From contig JAPLSN010000022.1 in NCBI GenBank assembly GCA_026398615.1, forward strand, positions 1 through 64,000: a stretch of 64,000 nt of DNA, given 5' to 3'. The position numbers and the translations under genes were made by a program. The notes beneath the pieces were generated by a model. It did not search any database and was not told the DNA's origin. It was given only the letters and a program-made list of their open reading frames with translations. Source of the DNA: Spirochaetota bacterium. GTDB taxonomy: Bacteria; Spirochaetota; Spirochaetia; Treponematales; UBA12059. Numbering within the stretch: position 1 is the first letter of the stretch; the number at the start of each line of letters is the position of its first letter. Shown in pieces: positions 27,603 to 37,133 of this stretch.

Positions 27603-27936
27603 AGGGATACGGGTTTCCTGTACTTTTTTACGATACCGTAATAAAGTAGATGGGAATGCCCCGACCGGCCGCATGGACCGTTCCGGGTTTTCCCCGCGGG
27701 CGGCACGTCCTGTAACGAAATCCCGTCCGCGTTCGTTTCCATGGCATGGCCCCGTTTCCAGGCGGCGTGCCGATCTTCGGGACATGATGCGTTTCGACGA
27801 GCCGCCCCGCGATCCCGATGGCACGGGACCGCAGCCACGGTTTCCCGCCGGAACAATGCGCCTGGTACCTCGGCAATCGTTTCATCCGGCTTCGCGCGGC
27901 CCACAACGGTCGCCGTCATAAAAATGGAGGATCTTC
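27603..27936. other. intergenic region with an AT-rich 12-bp inverted repeat (27621-27648)
   Basis: TACTTTTTTACG (27621-27632) and CGTAATAAAGTA (27637-27648) pair over 12 bp with one mismatch around an ATAC loop, 18 bp past the preceding stop. It could be a weak terminator or an operator, and it is unusual in being AT-rich here. In the rest of the 334 bp I see no gene; a GGAGG-like site lies just before the next start. Confidence 0.4.
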
Positions 27937-30900
27937 ATGTCATTGGTCAGGAAATCGTTAGCCCCGGCGCTCATCATGGCCGTATTCGCATCCTCGGCCT
28001 TCGCGTTCGACCCGCCGACGGGAGGCGACGCCGTCGCGGGCCTCGCGTACGCGCCGACCGTGGCCGGGGGCATCACGGTGACATCCGGAGATTCTCCCTG
28101 GGCCGACGCGCTGAACCCGGCCGCTTCCGGCGGACAGCAGCGGACGGTCCTCGACATGAACTACGTCGTTTTGGCCGGGTTCGAAGGCCAGGACGGTTTC
28201 GGCCAGGGCTTCAACCTCGGCGTGACCGTGCCCAAGCCCTACGGCGTGTGGACTTTCGGCGCCGGATTGCTGTCCGTTCCCGCGACCATCACGTCCATGC
28301 CGCTCGGAACGGTCGGCGGCGGCCGCATCTCTATTTCCAAGGACCTGTACCCGGACCTCTATGCGGGCATCGGCGTGGACGCGCGCGCGGGCGTCGCTCC
28401 CGCAGGCCAGGTCGACTGGGGCCTGGGCGCCTCGATCGGCATCCTCCACAAGCTCGGTGCGGTGGGTTTCGCCCGGGATGTCGCCTGGGGGCTTTCCCTC
28501 TCCGGCCTCGGGAAATCCTATTCGCCCGATGGTGTCGCCGCCGACGGAGGAAGCCTTTCGGGCTTTCCCTCTCCCTTCACGCCCGCGCTCGGCATCCGCG
28601 GCGACCTCGTCCAGGCCAAGGCCTTCCGCATCGGCCTCAACGCCGACCTTTCCTTCCCGACCTTCCAGAACGCCCTGTTCGGCATCGGGCTCGACGCCGG
28701 CATCATGGGACTCGTCTCCCTGCGCGCCGGCTGGAACCTCAACGCGCGCGAACTCCTGGACGATCGCGCCGACTCCTTCATTCCCTCCTTCGGAATTTCC
28801 GGCGTCATCCCGCTCGACCGCAAAGGCGACGAATCCTTCATCTCGAAAAGCGGATGGGACCGCAGCGAACTGCGGCCGACCCTCGGTGCCCAACCCCTCT
28901 ATGACGGAGGGTGGGCCGTCGCCGCCGGCGTCAACCTGCCGCTCGGCGTCGTGGACCGCAGCGCCCCGAAGATCAAGGTGGACTTCCCGAAATCGAAGTA
29001 CGATTCGTACTACATATCCCCGAACGACGACGGCAAGCTTGACGCCGTCGGGTTCCCCCTCTCGATCACGGATGAACGTTATCTCGCCTCGTACACGATG
29101 TTCGTGTACCGCAAGGGCGAGGAATCGGGCTCCCCGGTCCGGACGATCGGCAACAAGGAATCCCGCCCGTCGTCCGAAGGCTTCCGGGGCTTGTGGGATC
29201 GCATAACCTACGTCAAGAAGGGCATCCCGGTCCCGGAAACCCTCTCGTGGAACGGCGTCGGGGATTCAGGCGAAATACAGGTTGACGGCGGGTACACCAT
29301 CGTCATCGAGGCGCGCGACGACAACGACAACCCGGCGCGGAGCGAACCGTACGCGGTTTCGATGGACAGGACGCCGCCCGTCGCCGCTGTCGACAAGCCC
29401 GCCAACCCGGATGATCTCATCTTCAGCCCGGACGGCGACGGATCGAAGGATATCGTGCTCCTGGGTCAGTCGGGCAGCGTCGAGGACCAGTGGGCCGGAA
29501 CCGTGTCGGATGTTTCCGGCAAGGCGGTCAGGACCTTCTCGACGAAATCGGCCGCCCCCGCCCCCGTCTCCTGGGACGGTGCCAACGACGCCGGGGAGAC
29601 GGTTCCCGACGGCGTGTACTCCTACCGCCTTGCGGCTGTCGACCGCGCTGAGAACGGCGCGGAAGCCCAGCTCGGCAACATCATCGTCAATACCCGCAAG
29701 CCCCCGGTCGGACTGTCCATCGACAAGGCCGCGTTCAGTCCGAACGGCGACGGCGTGAAAGACCTGCTCGGCATCGTTCCCGACGTTCCCGCCCGCGACG
29801 GCATCGCGACGTGGAAACTCTCCGTCATGGATGCGTCCGCGACCGAGGTCTGGTCCGTTTCGGGAACAGGGACGGACGGAGTCGCGGACAGGCGCGATTT
29901 CGACGGCAAGCGCTCCGGCGCCATCCTGCCGGAAGGCCAGTACCAGGCGACGCTCAAGGTAAGCTACCGGAACGGCCACGCTCCTTCCGCTACCACTTCC
30001 AGATTCGTCCTCGACGTGACGGCTCCACGGGCCGTCGTATCGGTGGACCGCGAAGCATTCGATCCCGCGGGCGAGGGAGAACGGACCAAGGTTCGCATCA
30101 GCCAGGAAGCTTCGGCGGAAACCGCGTGGTTCGCCGAGATCTCGGGCGAAGGGAAGGTCGCGCGCCGCTACAAGTTCATCGGCAAGCCCGAGTCGGCCGT
30201 CGACTGGGACGGGCGGGACGAGGCGGGCGCGATCGCCCCGGACGGGCTCTACGTCTACTCGTTGGCCGCCGAAGACGAAGCGGGCAACTCCTTCAGCGCG
30301 AAGACCCGTGAATTCAAGCTCGACACCGAGAAGAAGGCCGCGACGCTCTCCGCGGACCGGCGCGCGTTCAGCCCGAACGGCGACGGCGTGTTCGACTCGG
30401 TCAGGATATCCCCGGACGTCCGTTCCTCGGACGCGCCGGTGGAATGGAAGCTCCGGATCTACCCGGTCCAGGATTCTTCCGCGTCCGCGCGCTCGCTGTC
30501 CGGGAAAGGCGCCTACCCGAAGCCCTTCACCTGGGACGGACGCGACGACAAGGGCGGACGGCTGCCCGACGGGTCGTACCGGGCCAGGCTCGAACTGAGC
30601 TTCGCGAACAGCGCCCAATACGCCGTAGAGACGGGCGACATCGCGCTCGACACGGTGGCCCCGAAGATCGAAGTATCGGCGTCCACGGTCATCTTCTCCC
30701 CCAACGGCGACGGGCGCAAGGACGACGTCACCGTGACGCAGGCATCCGTGCCCGGAGATTCGTGGGAAGGCTCCATCCTCGATCCCTCCGGAAAGGCGGT
30801 ACGGAAGTATTCGTGGAAGAACCGCGCCGAGACCTTCTCGTGGGACGGCACCGACGCCACCGGCAACAAGGTCCCCGACGGTTCCTATTCCTACGCGGTG

Positions 30901-32067
30901 GAATCCACCGACGCGGCGGGCAACTTCTTCTCCGCCCGGGTGCCGCGCGTCGCGCTCGACACCCGGCAGGCGGACGTGTTCGCCACCGCCTCGGCCCTCG
31001 GCTTTTCGCCGAACGGCAACGGCCGCTTCGACCAGATGGACTTCGGCCTCATCGTCTCGCTCAAGGACGGGGTTTCCTCGTGGTCGCTCAGGATCCTCGA
31101 CAGGAAGGGCGCCGCGTGGAAGACCTGGTCGGGCTCGGGGTCGGGCACCATACCCGACAAGGTTTCGTGGGATGGCCGCGGGAACGACGGGACGGTGGTG
31201 CAGGGCGTCTTCACGGCCGCTTTCGCGGTGGAATACGAGCGCGGCGACGCTCCGGAAGCCAGGACCGCGCAGTTCGTCCTCGACATAGACGGCCCCCGCA
31301 TCTCGTTGCGGACCATGCCGGAGTATTTCAGCCCGGACAACGACGGGGTGGACGACGAGCTGGTCGTCGACCTCTCGGTGGAAGACGCCTCCGCCATCGC
31401 GGACTGGCGGCTCGACATCACGGAAACATCCTCCGAAGACATCGACGGACCCGGCAAGCAGCGCGCCTTCACCGGTTTCGGCGGCACGGGCATGCCCGCG
31501 TCCCGCATCGTGTGGGACGGCCGGTCCCGCAAGGGCGAACTCGTCGAATCGGCCACCGACTACCCGATCCGGCTCGCCGTGACCGACGTGTGGGGCAACG
31601 CCGCCTCCGTGACTACCACGGTGACGACTGACGTCCTCATCATCAAGGACGGCGACAAGTACAAGATCAAGGTGCCGTCCATCGTGTTCAGGCCCATGCG
31701 CGTGGACTTCAACGACCTGCCCGCTGAAAAGATGGAGCGCAACATGGTCGTCCTGAGGCGGATCGCGGCCATTCTCAACCGGTTCAAGGACTACCGCGTC
31801 GCGGTGGAAGGGCACGCTGTGAACGGCGCCAAGCTGGAAGGCAGGAGCGCGGCCGCGATCGACCAGGAAGAGACGAGCTTCACGATGCCGTTCTCCGTGA
31901 AGAGGGCCCAGGCCATCCGTGCGATGCTGATAAAGCTCGGCGTCGACGGGGCGCGGCTCACGGTTGTGGGCTTGGGCTCGAACTCGCCTGCCGTACCCCT
32001 CTCGGACGTCGAAAACCGCTGGAAGAACCGACGCGTGGAATTCATCCTGGAGAAGAACGTGAAATAG
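27937..32067 (+). CDS. giant surface protein: beta-barrel-like N-terminus, FlgD-type repeats, OmpA C-terminus
   Basis: Exported protein of 1376 residues (signal MSLVRKSLAPALIMAVFASSAFA). Residues ~25-345 resemble an outer-membrane barrel (Gly/aromatic alternation, LRAGWNLNARELL). About eight ~105-residue Ig-like repeats follow. Each opens with a Ca-binding-like motif (YISPNDDGKLD, FSPDGDGSKD, FSPNGDGVKD, FSPNGDGRKD, FSPNGNGRFD, FSPDNDGVDD) and contains a segment of the type SWDG.DD.G..VPDG.Y, as in FlgD Ig/gliding C-terminal domains. The last ~125 residues are OmpA/MotB-like (VAVEGHAVN, SVKRAQAIRAMLIKLGV, NRRVEFILEK), predicted to bind peptidoglycan. It probably links outer membrane, periplasm and wall. 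It is followed 26 bp later by a small membrane protein. Confidence 0.88.
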   Translation: MSLVRKSLAPALIMAVFASSAFAFDPPTGGDAVAGLAYAPTVAGGITVTSGDSPWADALNPAASGGQQRTVLDMNYVVLAGFEGQDGFGQGFNLGVTVPKPYGVWTFGAGLLSVPATITSMPLGTVGGGRISISKDLYPDLYAGIGVDARAGVAPAGQVDWGLGASIGILHKLGAVGFARDVAWGLSLSGLGKSYSPDGVAADGGSLSGFPSPFTPALGIRGDLVQAKAFRIGLNADLSFPTFQNALFGIGLDAGIMGLVSLRAGWNLNARELLDDRADSFIPSFGISGVIPLDRKGDESFISKSGWDRSELRPTLGAQPLYDGGWAVAAGVNLPLGVVDRSAPKIKVDFPKSKYDSYYISPNDDGKLDAVGFPLSITDERYLASYTMFVYRKGEESGSPVRTIGNKESRPSSEGFRGLWDRITYVKKGIPVPETLSWNGVGDSGEIQVDGGYTIVIEARDDNDNPARSEPYAVSMDRTPPVAAVDKPANPDDLIFSPDGDGSKDIVLLGQSGSVEDQWAGTVSDVSGKAVRTFSTKSAAPAPVSWDGANDAGETVPDGVYSYRLAAVDRAENGAEAQLGNIIVNTRKPPVGLSIDKAAFSPNGDGVKDLLGIVPDVPARDGIATWKLSVMDASATEVWSVSGTGTDGVADRRDFDGKRSGAILPEGQYQATLKVSYRNGHAPSATTSRFVLDVTAPRAVVSVDREAFDPAGEGERTKVRISQEASAETAWFAEISGEGKVARRYKFIGKPESAVDWDGRDEAGAIAPDGLYVYSLAAEDEAGNSFSAKTREFKLDTEKKAATLSADRRAFSPNGDGVFDSVRISPDVRSSDAPVEWKLRIYPVQDSSASARSLSGKGAYPKPFTWDGRDDKGGRLPDGSYRARLELSFANSAQYAVETGDIALDTVAPKIEVSASTVIFSPNGDGRKDDVTVTQASVPGDSWEGSILDPSGKAVRKYSWKNRAETFSWDGTDATGNKVPDGSYSYAVESTDAAGNFFSARVPRVALDTRQADVFATASALGFSPNGNGRFDQMDFGLIVSLKDGVSSWSLRILDRKGAAWKTWSGSGSGTIPDKVSWDGRGNDGTVVQGVFTAAFAVEYERGDAPEARTAQFVLDIDGPRISLRTMPEYFSPDNDGVDDELVVDLSVEDASAIADWRLDITETSSEDIDGPGKQRAFTGFGGTGMPASRIVWDGRSRKGELVESATDYPIRLAVTDVWGNAASVTTTVTTDVLIIKDGDKYKIKVPSIVFRPMRVDFNDLPAEKMERNMVVLRRIAAILNRFKDYRVAVEGHAVNGAKLEGRSAAAIDQEETSFTMPFSVKRAQAIRAMLIKLGVDGARLTVVGLGSNSPAVPLSDVENRWKNRRVEFILEKNVK

Positions 32068-32093
32068 GGGAAACCCACGCTGAAGGATGCCCG

Positions 32094-32468
32094 ATGGGAA
32101 TGGCCATCGCGCTCAACGCCTACGATGACATCTTCTCGGACTTCGACGAGCGGCGCGCCCATTACCGGCGCGAGAATCGCAGGTCGAAGGTCGAGTTCCT
32201 CCACTTCACGTCCATCGGGCTCGCCCTCTCCTTCGCGGCCAATTTCTTCGTGGATCGCTTCGACTTCCTCCCCCTGTTCAAGGACTTTCTCCTCATCCCG
32301 GCCTGGTTCTTCGTCTGGAGCGGCCTCGAGCTCTTCATGAGGAACAGGAACGAGATCGCGAAGAAAAGGAAATATTACGACGCACTCGCCGCGGCAAGCG
32401 TCGCCTTCAGGGACCTGGAGGCAGCCTGGCCCCGCGGGGGCGGAGGATCGGAAGGTCACGATGACTGA
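32094..32468 (+). CDS. small membrane protein with two transmembrane segments
   Basis: 124 residues, unrecognised. A charged N-terminus (ERRAHYRRENRRSK) is followed by two hydrophobic segments (FTSIGLALSFAANFFV and LLIPAWFFVWSGLELFM) and a basic cytosolic tail. This matches the general 2TM layout of small bacterial membrane proteins. It is 26 bp downstream of the giant FlgD/OmpA gene and probably in its transcript; a role in its assembly is only inference. Confidence 0.6.
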   Translation: MGMAIALNAYDDIFSDFDERRAHYRRENRRSKVEFLHFTSIGLALSFAANFFVDRFDFLPLFKDFLLIPAWFFVWSGLELFMRNRNEIAKKRKYYDALAAASVAFRDLEAAWPRGGGGSEGHDD

Positions 32469-32561
32469 AACGGCGGGCCCCGTCCGGAACGGTCCCTGAG
32501 CCCGCCCCGCCGCCGCGCCTGCCCGGGGAGGCCTGCTTCAAGTATCCTGGTTGCCCATCGC

Positions 32562-34994
32562 TCATACCTCGTCCGGGGTCTTGGCCGCGAGCAGCCTGGA
32601 AGCCAGCTTGCGTTCACCGAATTCCCGGGCGATGGCGGCCAACGCGTCGAGATGCACGGAAGGATCGGCCTGGATCGGCGTGCAGAGGATGACGAGGATT
32701 CTCACCGGCGAATCGATCGCGATGAGGTGCCAGCCTGCGGGCCTCGCGCCGAAGAGGAACACGGGCTCGTCGAAACCCTCCACCCGGGCGTGCAGGAGCA
32801 CGACGCCGGCTTCCAGCTCGATCGGGCGCTCCCGGGCCACCGAAGAAAAGCGCGCCGAGAGCCGGGACGCCAGGCGGCGGTCGTCCGGGAAGGCGGCCTC
32901 GAAGATCGAGGCGACCGCGTCGACGACGGAGGTCTCAGCCATGTTCACCGAGATGAGCCCCTCCACCCTGGCCTTCGCCGCCATGTCCTCGAAGCGCGGG
33001 GCGGCGGCAGCGGGAGCGGCCTCGGGGAATGCCTCGGATGTCTCGGGGAGGTAGGCGGCCATGATGGGCGATTCCGGGAAATTCTCCGACACGTCGACCA
33101 GCATGTGCTCGAGGCCGGGATGCCAGAGCGTTCCCGCCGGACGGGAGCTCAGGATGATGAAGGCGGGCCGGGGTCCGCAGGTTTCACGGGCCGTGCGCGC
33201 CAGCTCCTTCCACGACGGCACTTCGACGATGCGTGCGGTCTTGCCGAATCGCTTGAGCGCGGAGCGGGCGGCTTCGGCGGAACCCGTCGTCGTGGCGACC
33301 ACGAGCCGGGCGCGGATCGAGTCGGCGAAGGCGAGGACTGCCTTCATCCCTGCCTCGAACCCGATGTGGGAGACCAGGAAGGGGGGCAGGACCATGAAAA
33401 GCGTGCCGTACGCGGAAAAACGTTCGCTGTGCTTGATGAGGACGATGAACCCGGAGCTCTCGCCGATGACCCGGTCCGTAACGCCGCCGAAGGCGCCGGT
33501 CAGGCGGGGGGGCTTGTTCCAGCCGAATACCGAGCACGCGACGCCAGGTTCTCCGACCGCCGACACGAGACCGTCGGCGGTGACGGCCGCAGACCTGATG
33601 GACGGCATCATCTCGACGCCGAGCGTGAAGCTCAGGGCCATGGCGCGGGCCAGGGAGGTTTCCGCGCGATCCAGGTCCCGGTCGGCGGCTTGTGTACCCG
33701 AGACGACGCAGAGCGGGCTGACGACGTCGGTGGGACGGGTACGGAGGCGGCCGGCGGCGTCGAGGAGTGACGCCACGGTGTCCGGGTTGGCGAGCGCCAC
33801 GAGGACGCGGCGCTGCTGCCGGTTCGAGATCGCCGGACCGTCTTCGGAAGCAGCAGCTTGGGTTCTCCACGCGATGAGCCTGAGCGCGATGCTTGCCGCG
33901 AAGGCGCCCACGGCGAGGCCGACGAGCGTCCCGGGGGGGAGCAGTCCGGCGGATTGGGCGGTCGCGGCGGCAGCGAAGCCTGCCGCGGACCAGCCGAAGG
34001 CGTTCGGGGTGACGATGGTGCCCAACCCTTTGCCGGAGCGGTACGGCAAACCCCTGGCCAGCGCGACGAGGAAGGAAGCCAGGGCGACGGGCGCCAGATC
34101 GAGAGAGACAGGGTCCTTGGGGACGGCGATGAACATGAAACCGCAGGCGGCCGCGACGAAAGGCACGGCCAGTCCCCCGGAGACCGAGCGCAAACGGTCG
34201 GAGAGCCGTCCGCGAGGAGAAATGGCCGGGCCGAGAGCCAACCCCGCGAGGAATGCGCCGACGGCCGGGAAGAGCCCGGCGGTGGACGCGGCCGCGGTCC
34301 CCGTGGCAAAGCCCGCGAGGGCGACCGCGAAGGAAATGGAAGTTTCCTGACGGAGCGTCCGGAGCAGGATGCGCAGGAGTCCCAGGACGAGCACGAGGCC
34401 CGCGCAGAGCGCGATGCGGACTGGCAGTGACAGTTCGGGGAAGGCGGGGTTCTGGGGCGCGAAGAAGCCCGCGGCGAGCACGGCGACGGCAACCCATATG
34501 ACTCCGACCAGCCTTGGTTTGCCTGAATCAGGGAGGCGCGCTGCGGCGAGGACGAGCATGATGCCCGCGGCGTGGCGCAGGATGTCCTGGATGCCGCCGC
34601 GGCCGATCCACGCGTGGGCGGCCGCGATGGCCGTCCACACCGCGAGCCGGACGAAGGTCCGCGACAGCGGGCTTCGTTCGCCCTGCGTGGACGCGGTCTC
34701 GATACCTGCCGAGAAAAGGACGAAGCACGCGGCCGCGAGGCCAACGGCCGAAGCTGACGCCGAGTCCTGCCGGAACCCCAGGAAGGCGAATCCCGCCGCC
34801 GAGCCTGCGACGGCGAACGCGATGAGCGGCACCATGATGCCGTCGGAGTCGCCGTCCGGGAGCGTCGTCCCGGCGAACCGGTAATACGAGGCGAGGTGCG
34901 CGACGAAGGACGCGACGAGGATGACGAGCGTGGTTTCGATGGCGCCGACCGGCATGATTACATAGTAACCCCCCTCCGGCGCGGACGCAAGCAT
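32562..34994 (-). CDS. cation/proton antiporter fused to a C-terminal PTS EIIA-like domain
   Basis: 810 residues in three parts. The first ~400 form a polytopic membrane domain of the CPA/Kef-NhaP type (about 12 hydrophobic segments). Next comes a ~230-residue cytosolic stretch resembling universal-stress-type domains (NRQQRRVLVALANPD, ARLVVATTTGSAE). The last ~140 residues match PTS EIIA of the fructose/nitrogen type, with the phospho-His candidate in AGVVLLHARVEGF and FGARPAGWHLIAI. This suggests ion exchange regulated by PTS phosphorylation. Start is 34994 or ATG 34955 (MPVGAIETTLVILV); neither has a strong Shine-Dalgarno. It is divergent from ymdB. Confidence 0.82.
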   Translation of the reverse strand: MLASAPEGGYYVIMPVGAIETTLVILVASFVAHLASYYRFAGTTLPDGDSDGIMVPLIAFAVAGSAAGFAFLGFRQDSASASAVGLAAACFVLFSAGIETASTQGERSPLSRTFVRLAVWTAIAAAHAWIGRGGIQDILRHAAGIMLVLAAARLPDSGKPRLVGVIWVAVAVLAAGFFAPQNPAFPELSLPVRIALCAGLVLVLGLLRILLRTLRQETSISFAVALAGFATGTAAASTAGLFPAVGAFLAGLALGPAISPRGRLSDRLRSVSGGLAVPFVAAACGFMFIAVPKDPVSLDLAPVALASFLVALARGLPYRSGKGLGTIVTPNAFGWSAAGFAAAATAQSAGLLPPGTLVGLAVGAFAASIALRLIAWRTQAAASEDGPAISNRQQRRVLVALANPDTVASLLDAAGRLRTRPTDVVSPLCVVSGTQAADRDLDRAETSLARAMALSFTLGVEMMPSIRSAAVTADGLVSAVGEPGVACSVFGWNKPPRLTGAFGGVTDRVIGESSGFIVLIKHSERFSAYGTLFMVLPPFLVSHIGFEAGMKAVLAFADSIRARLVVATTTGSAEAARSALKRFGKTARIVEVPSWKELARTARETCGPRPAFIILSSRPAGTLWHPGLEHMLVDVSENFPESPIMAAYLPETSEAFPEAAPAAAAPRFEDMAAKARVEGLISVNMAETSVVDAVASIFEAAFPDDRRLASRLSARFSSVARERPIELEAGVVLLHARVEGFDEPVFLFGARPAGWHLIAIDSPVRILVILCTPIQADPSVHLDALAAIAREFGERKLASRLLAAKTPDEV

Positions 34995-35095
34995 TATCCG
35001 TCGACATCCTTAGTTGCGCGCGAAGCCCGCGCACTGGTATACTCGCCGCGGACGGTCCGGTTCGGGCGCGTACCGGAAGGGACGGAACCTCAGCG

Positions 35096-35872
35096 ATGAA
35101 GGCGCTCATGATAGGAGATATCGTCGGACCCGCGGGCATCAAGGCGGTGGCGGAGCGGCTTCCGTCCCTGGCGCGGGAACTCGGGGCCGATATCATCATC
35201 GCCAACGGCGAAAACGCCGCGGACGGTTTCGGCATCACGAAGGAAGAAGCGTCGGCGCTCTTTGCCGCGGGCATCGACGTGCTGACCGGCGGCAACCACA
35301 TCTGGGAGAAAAAGGACGCGGCCGAACTGCTCGATGCCACCGAGCGGCTCCTGCGCCCCGCGAACTATCCGCAAGGTGCGCCGGGTCACGGGACCGTCAT
35401 CGTCGAAAAAGACGGTTTCTCCTTCCTGGTCATGAGCCTCCAGGGCCGGGAATGGATGACTCCCATCGACTGCCCCTTCCGCGCGGGCAGGGCCGCGGCC
35501 GACGAGGCTGCGCGCCTCGGGGCCGCGCTGGTCGTGGATTTCCACGCCGAGTCCGCGGAGGAAAAGGAAGCGCTCGCCCTGTACCTGGACGGCGACGTCG
35601 CCGCCTTTGCCGGCACCCACACGCACGTGCAGACCGCCGACGAGCGCGTGCTCCCCAAGGGCACGGGGTACATCACGGACCTCGGCATGACAGGACCCCT
35701 CGATTCCGTCATCGGGGTCAAGACGGAAATCTGCGTGCGCAGATCCCTTACGCAGATGCCCATCAAGATGGAATCGGCCGACGGTCCCTCCGGTATCCGG
35801 GGCGTCCTTTTCGAGATCGATCCGGTGACGCGGACCTGCCTGTCCGTCCGGCGGATCGCCGAAGATCTCTGA
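35096..35872 (+). CDS. ymdB: YmdB-family metallophosphodiesterase
   Basis: 258-residue cytosolic enzyme of the YmdB family (2',3'-cyclic nucleotide phosphodiesterase in Bacillus). Motifs: MIGDIVGPAGIKAV, IIIANGENAADGFGIT, LTGGNHIWEKKD, ALVVDFHAESAEEKEA and GTHTHVQTADERVLP. Length and order match the family. It is divergent from the antiporter gene and 77 bp before the GerMN gene. Confidence 0.93.
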   Translation: MKALMIGDIVGPAGIKAVAERLPSLARELGADIIIANGENAADGFGITKEEASALFAAGIDVLTGGNHIWEKKDAAELLDATERLLRPANYPQGAPGHGTVIVEKDGFSFLVMSLQGREWMTPIDCPFRAGRAAADEAARLGAALVVDFHAESAEEKEALALYLDGDVAAFAGTHTHVQTADERVLPKGTGYITDLGMTGPLDSVIGVKTEICVRRSLTQMPIKMESADGPSGIRGVLFEIDPVTRTCLSVRRIAEDL

Positions 35873-35949
35873 ACCCCGCGTGTTCCGGTGTTTAGCGCGC
35901 CGGGCAGGACGGTGTTGACCCGGTCCCCGGTCGTCCGTACTATGCCGGT

Positions 35950-36792
35950 ATGGCCGGAAGATCGAGCGCTTCGAGGAAAAAAAGGGGATCCGGGCAGATC
36001 GGGTGCCTCATCTGGATCATTGCCTTCTGCACGGTGTTCATCCTATTTTTCATGAATTGGGGCAGGATCAAGGCCACGTTCGAGGAAACCGGGTTCAACG
36101 CCGTCGTCGACCAGAACCGGAAGCCGGGGGGAAAGCCGCCACTCGCCCCGGTGACGGTGGAGGAAGAACCCGGATCCGGCGCCAAGCCCGCGGAGCCGGT
36201 GCCCGGAAACGGAGCCGATCCCGATGCTTCGGCCAACCGACCGACGGAAACCGGACCCGTGGCGAAACCCGCCTCGGAGCGGCCCGCCGAACACCCTGTC
36301 TCCCCGGCGCCGGCCGGCGAAAAGCCGGTGACGGGACCGGCAACGCCGACGGAATCGAAACCCGTCGTCACGACGAGGGTCGCGGTCCTCTTTTTCGTGA
36401 GGATCGACGACGACGGCGTGATTTCCCGGCAGGAAGTGAAGCGTACCGTGCAAGCCGGTGATTCACCGCTCACCGACGCCCTCGGCGCGCTCCTGAAGGG
36501 GCCGAACGAAGAGGAGCTCCGGAAAGGACTCATCACCCTGATTCCGCAGGGGACCAAACTCCTGTCGGCCCGCATCCGCGACGGGACCGCTTACCTCAAC
36601 TTCAATGAAGCTTTCATGTACAACAAGTACGGGATCGAAGGCTACGCCGGGCAGCTCAGGCAAGTCATCTATTCCGCCACCGATTTTTCCACGGTCCGCG
36701 ACGTCCAGATTCTCATAGAAGGCCGGACCGTGGACTATCTTGGCGGCGAAGGGGTCTATATCGGGAGACCGCTTTCGAGGTCCTCGTTCTGA
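35950..36792 (+). CDS. membrane-anchored GerMN-domain protein
   Basis: 280 residues. A basic N-terminus is followed by one membrane segment (GCLIWIIAFCTVFILFFMNW), a Pro/Glu-rich spacer (residues ~55-150), and a C-terminal GerMN (sporulation/germination) domain from about residue 155: LFFVRIDDDGVI, DALGALLKGPNEEELRKGLITL, ARIRDGTAYLNFNEAFMYN. Such domains are common in Gram-negative and spirochaete envelope proteins and do not imply sporulation. A terminator follows at 36904. Confidence 0.85.
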   Translation: MAGRSSASRKKRGSGQIGCLIWIIAFCTVFILFFMNWGRIKATFEETGFNAVVDQNRKPGGKPPLAPVTVEEEPGSGAKPAEPVPGNGADPDASANRPTETGPVAKPASERPAEHPVSPAPAGEKPVTGPATPTESKPVVTTRVAVLFFVRIDDDGVISRQEVKRTVQAGDSPLTDALGALLKGPNEEELRKGLITLIPQGTKLLSARIRDGTAYLNFNEAFMYNKYGIEGYAGQLRQVIYSATDFSTVRDVQILIEGRTVDYLGGEGVYIGRPLSRSSF

Positions 36793-36903
36793 TGGCGGCT
36801 CGCCGTTCGGGAAAGGCTCGGGCGTGATTGGCGGCACGGCCCCTGACGAGGCTTGCCGGAGGTATTCCCGCCCTTGCCCCTTCACGGAAAGCATGGTAGT
36901 TTA

Positions 36904-36949
36904 GCGGGGGTTGAAAAGCCGCACGGGTCTTTCAACACCGCCTTTTTTT
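36904..36949 (+). terminator. intrinsic terminator after the GerMN gene
   Basis: GTTGAAAAG pairs with CTTTCAAC (one bulged A) inside an outer GCGG/CCGC stem, followed directly by T7. It lies ~110 bp past the GerMN stop and ends that transcript before the glycine cleavage operon. It could also attenuate read-through into gcvT. Confidence 0.75.
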
Positions 36950-37133
36950 GCGCAATTCCGCAACAGACATCATCAAATGCGGGGAATTGCCGGTCAGCCC
37001 GGCGAGAATCGTCAAGGTTTCCACCAGGCTTCCAGACTCATGTCATCCAGCACCGGGATTCACTGACGCCGCCTGAGCGCGGTTCGACTGAGACCGGCCG
37101 CGCTCTCCGGAACGCATCCGCAAGGAGGATACC
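36950..37133 (+). promoter_or_regulatory. structured leader region before gcvT
   Basis: After the T7 of the terminator, GCAATTCC (36952-36959) pairs with GGAATTGC (36983-36990), extended by GCA/TGC with two bulged G. Nearer the gene, GAGCGCGG (37075-37082) pairs with CCGCGCTC (37098-37105) 17 bp before the AAGGAGG site. The promoter of the gcv operon must lie here, but I could not define its boxes. The conserved core of the known glycine riboswitch is not visible, so a glycine response is not supported. Confidence 0.4.

Noticed and set aside
36793-37133. Glycine riboswitch before gcvT
   Set aside because: The conserved tandem aptamer core was not seen on either strand.
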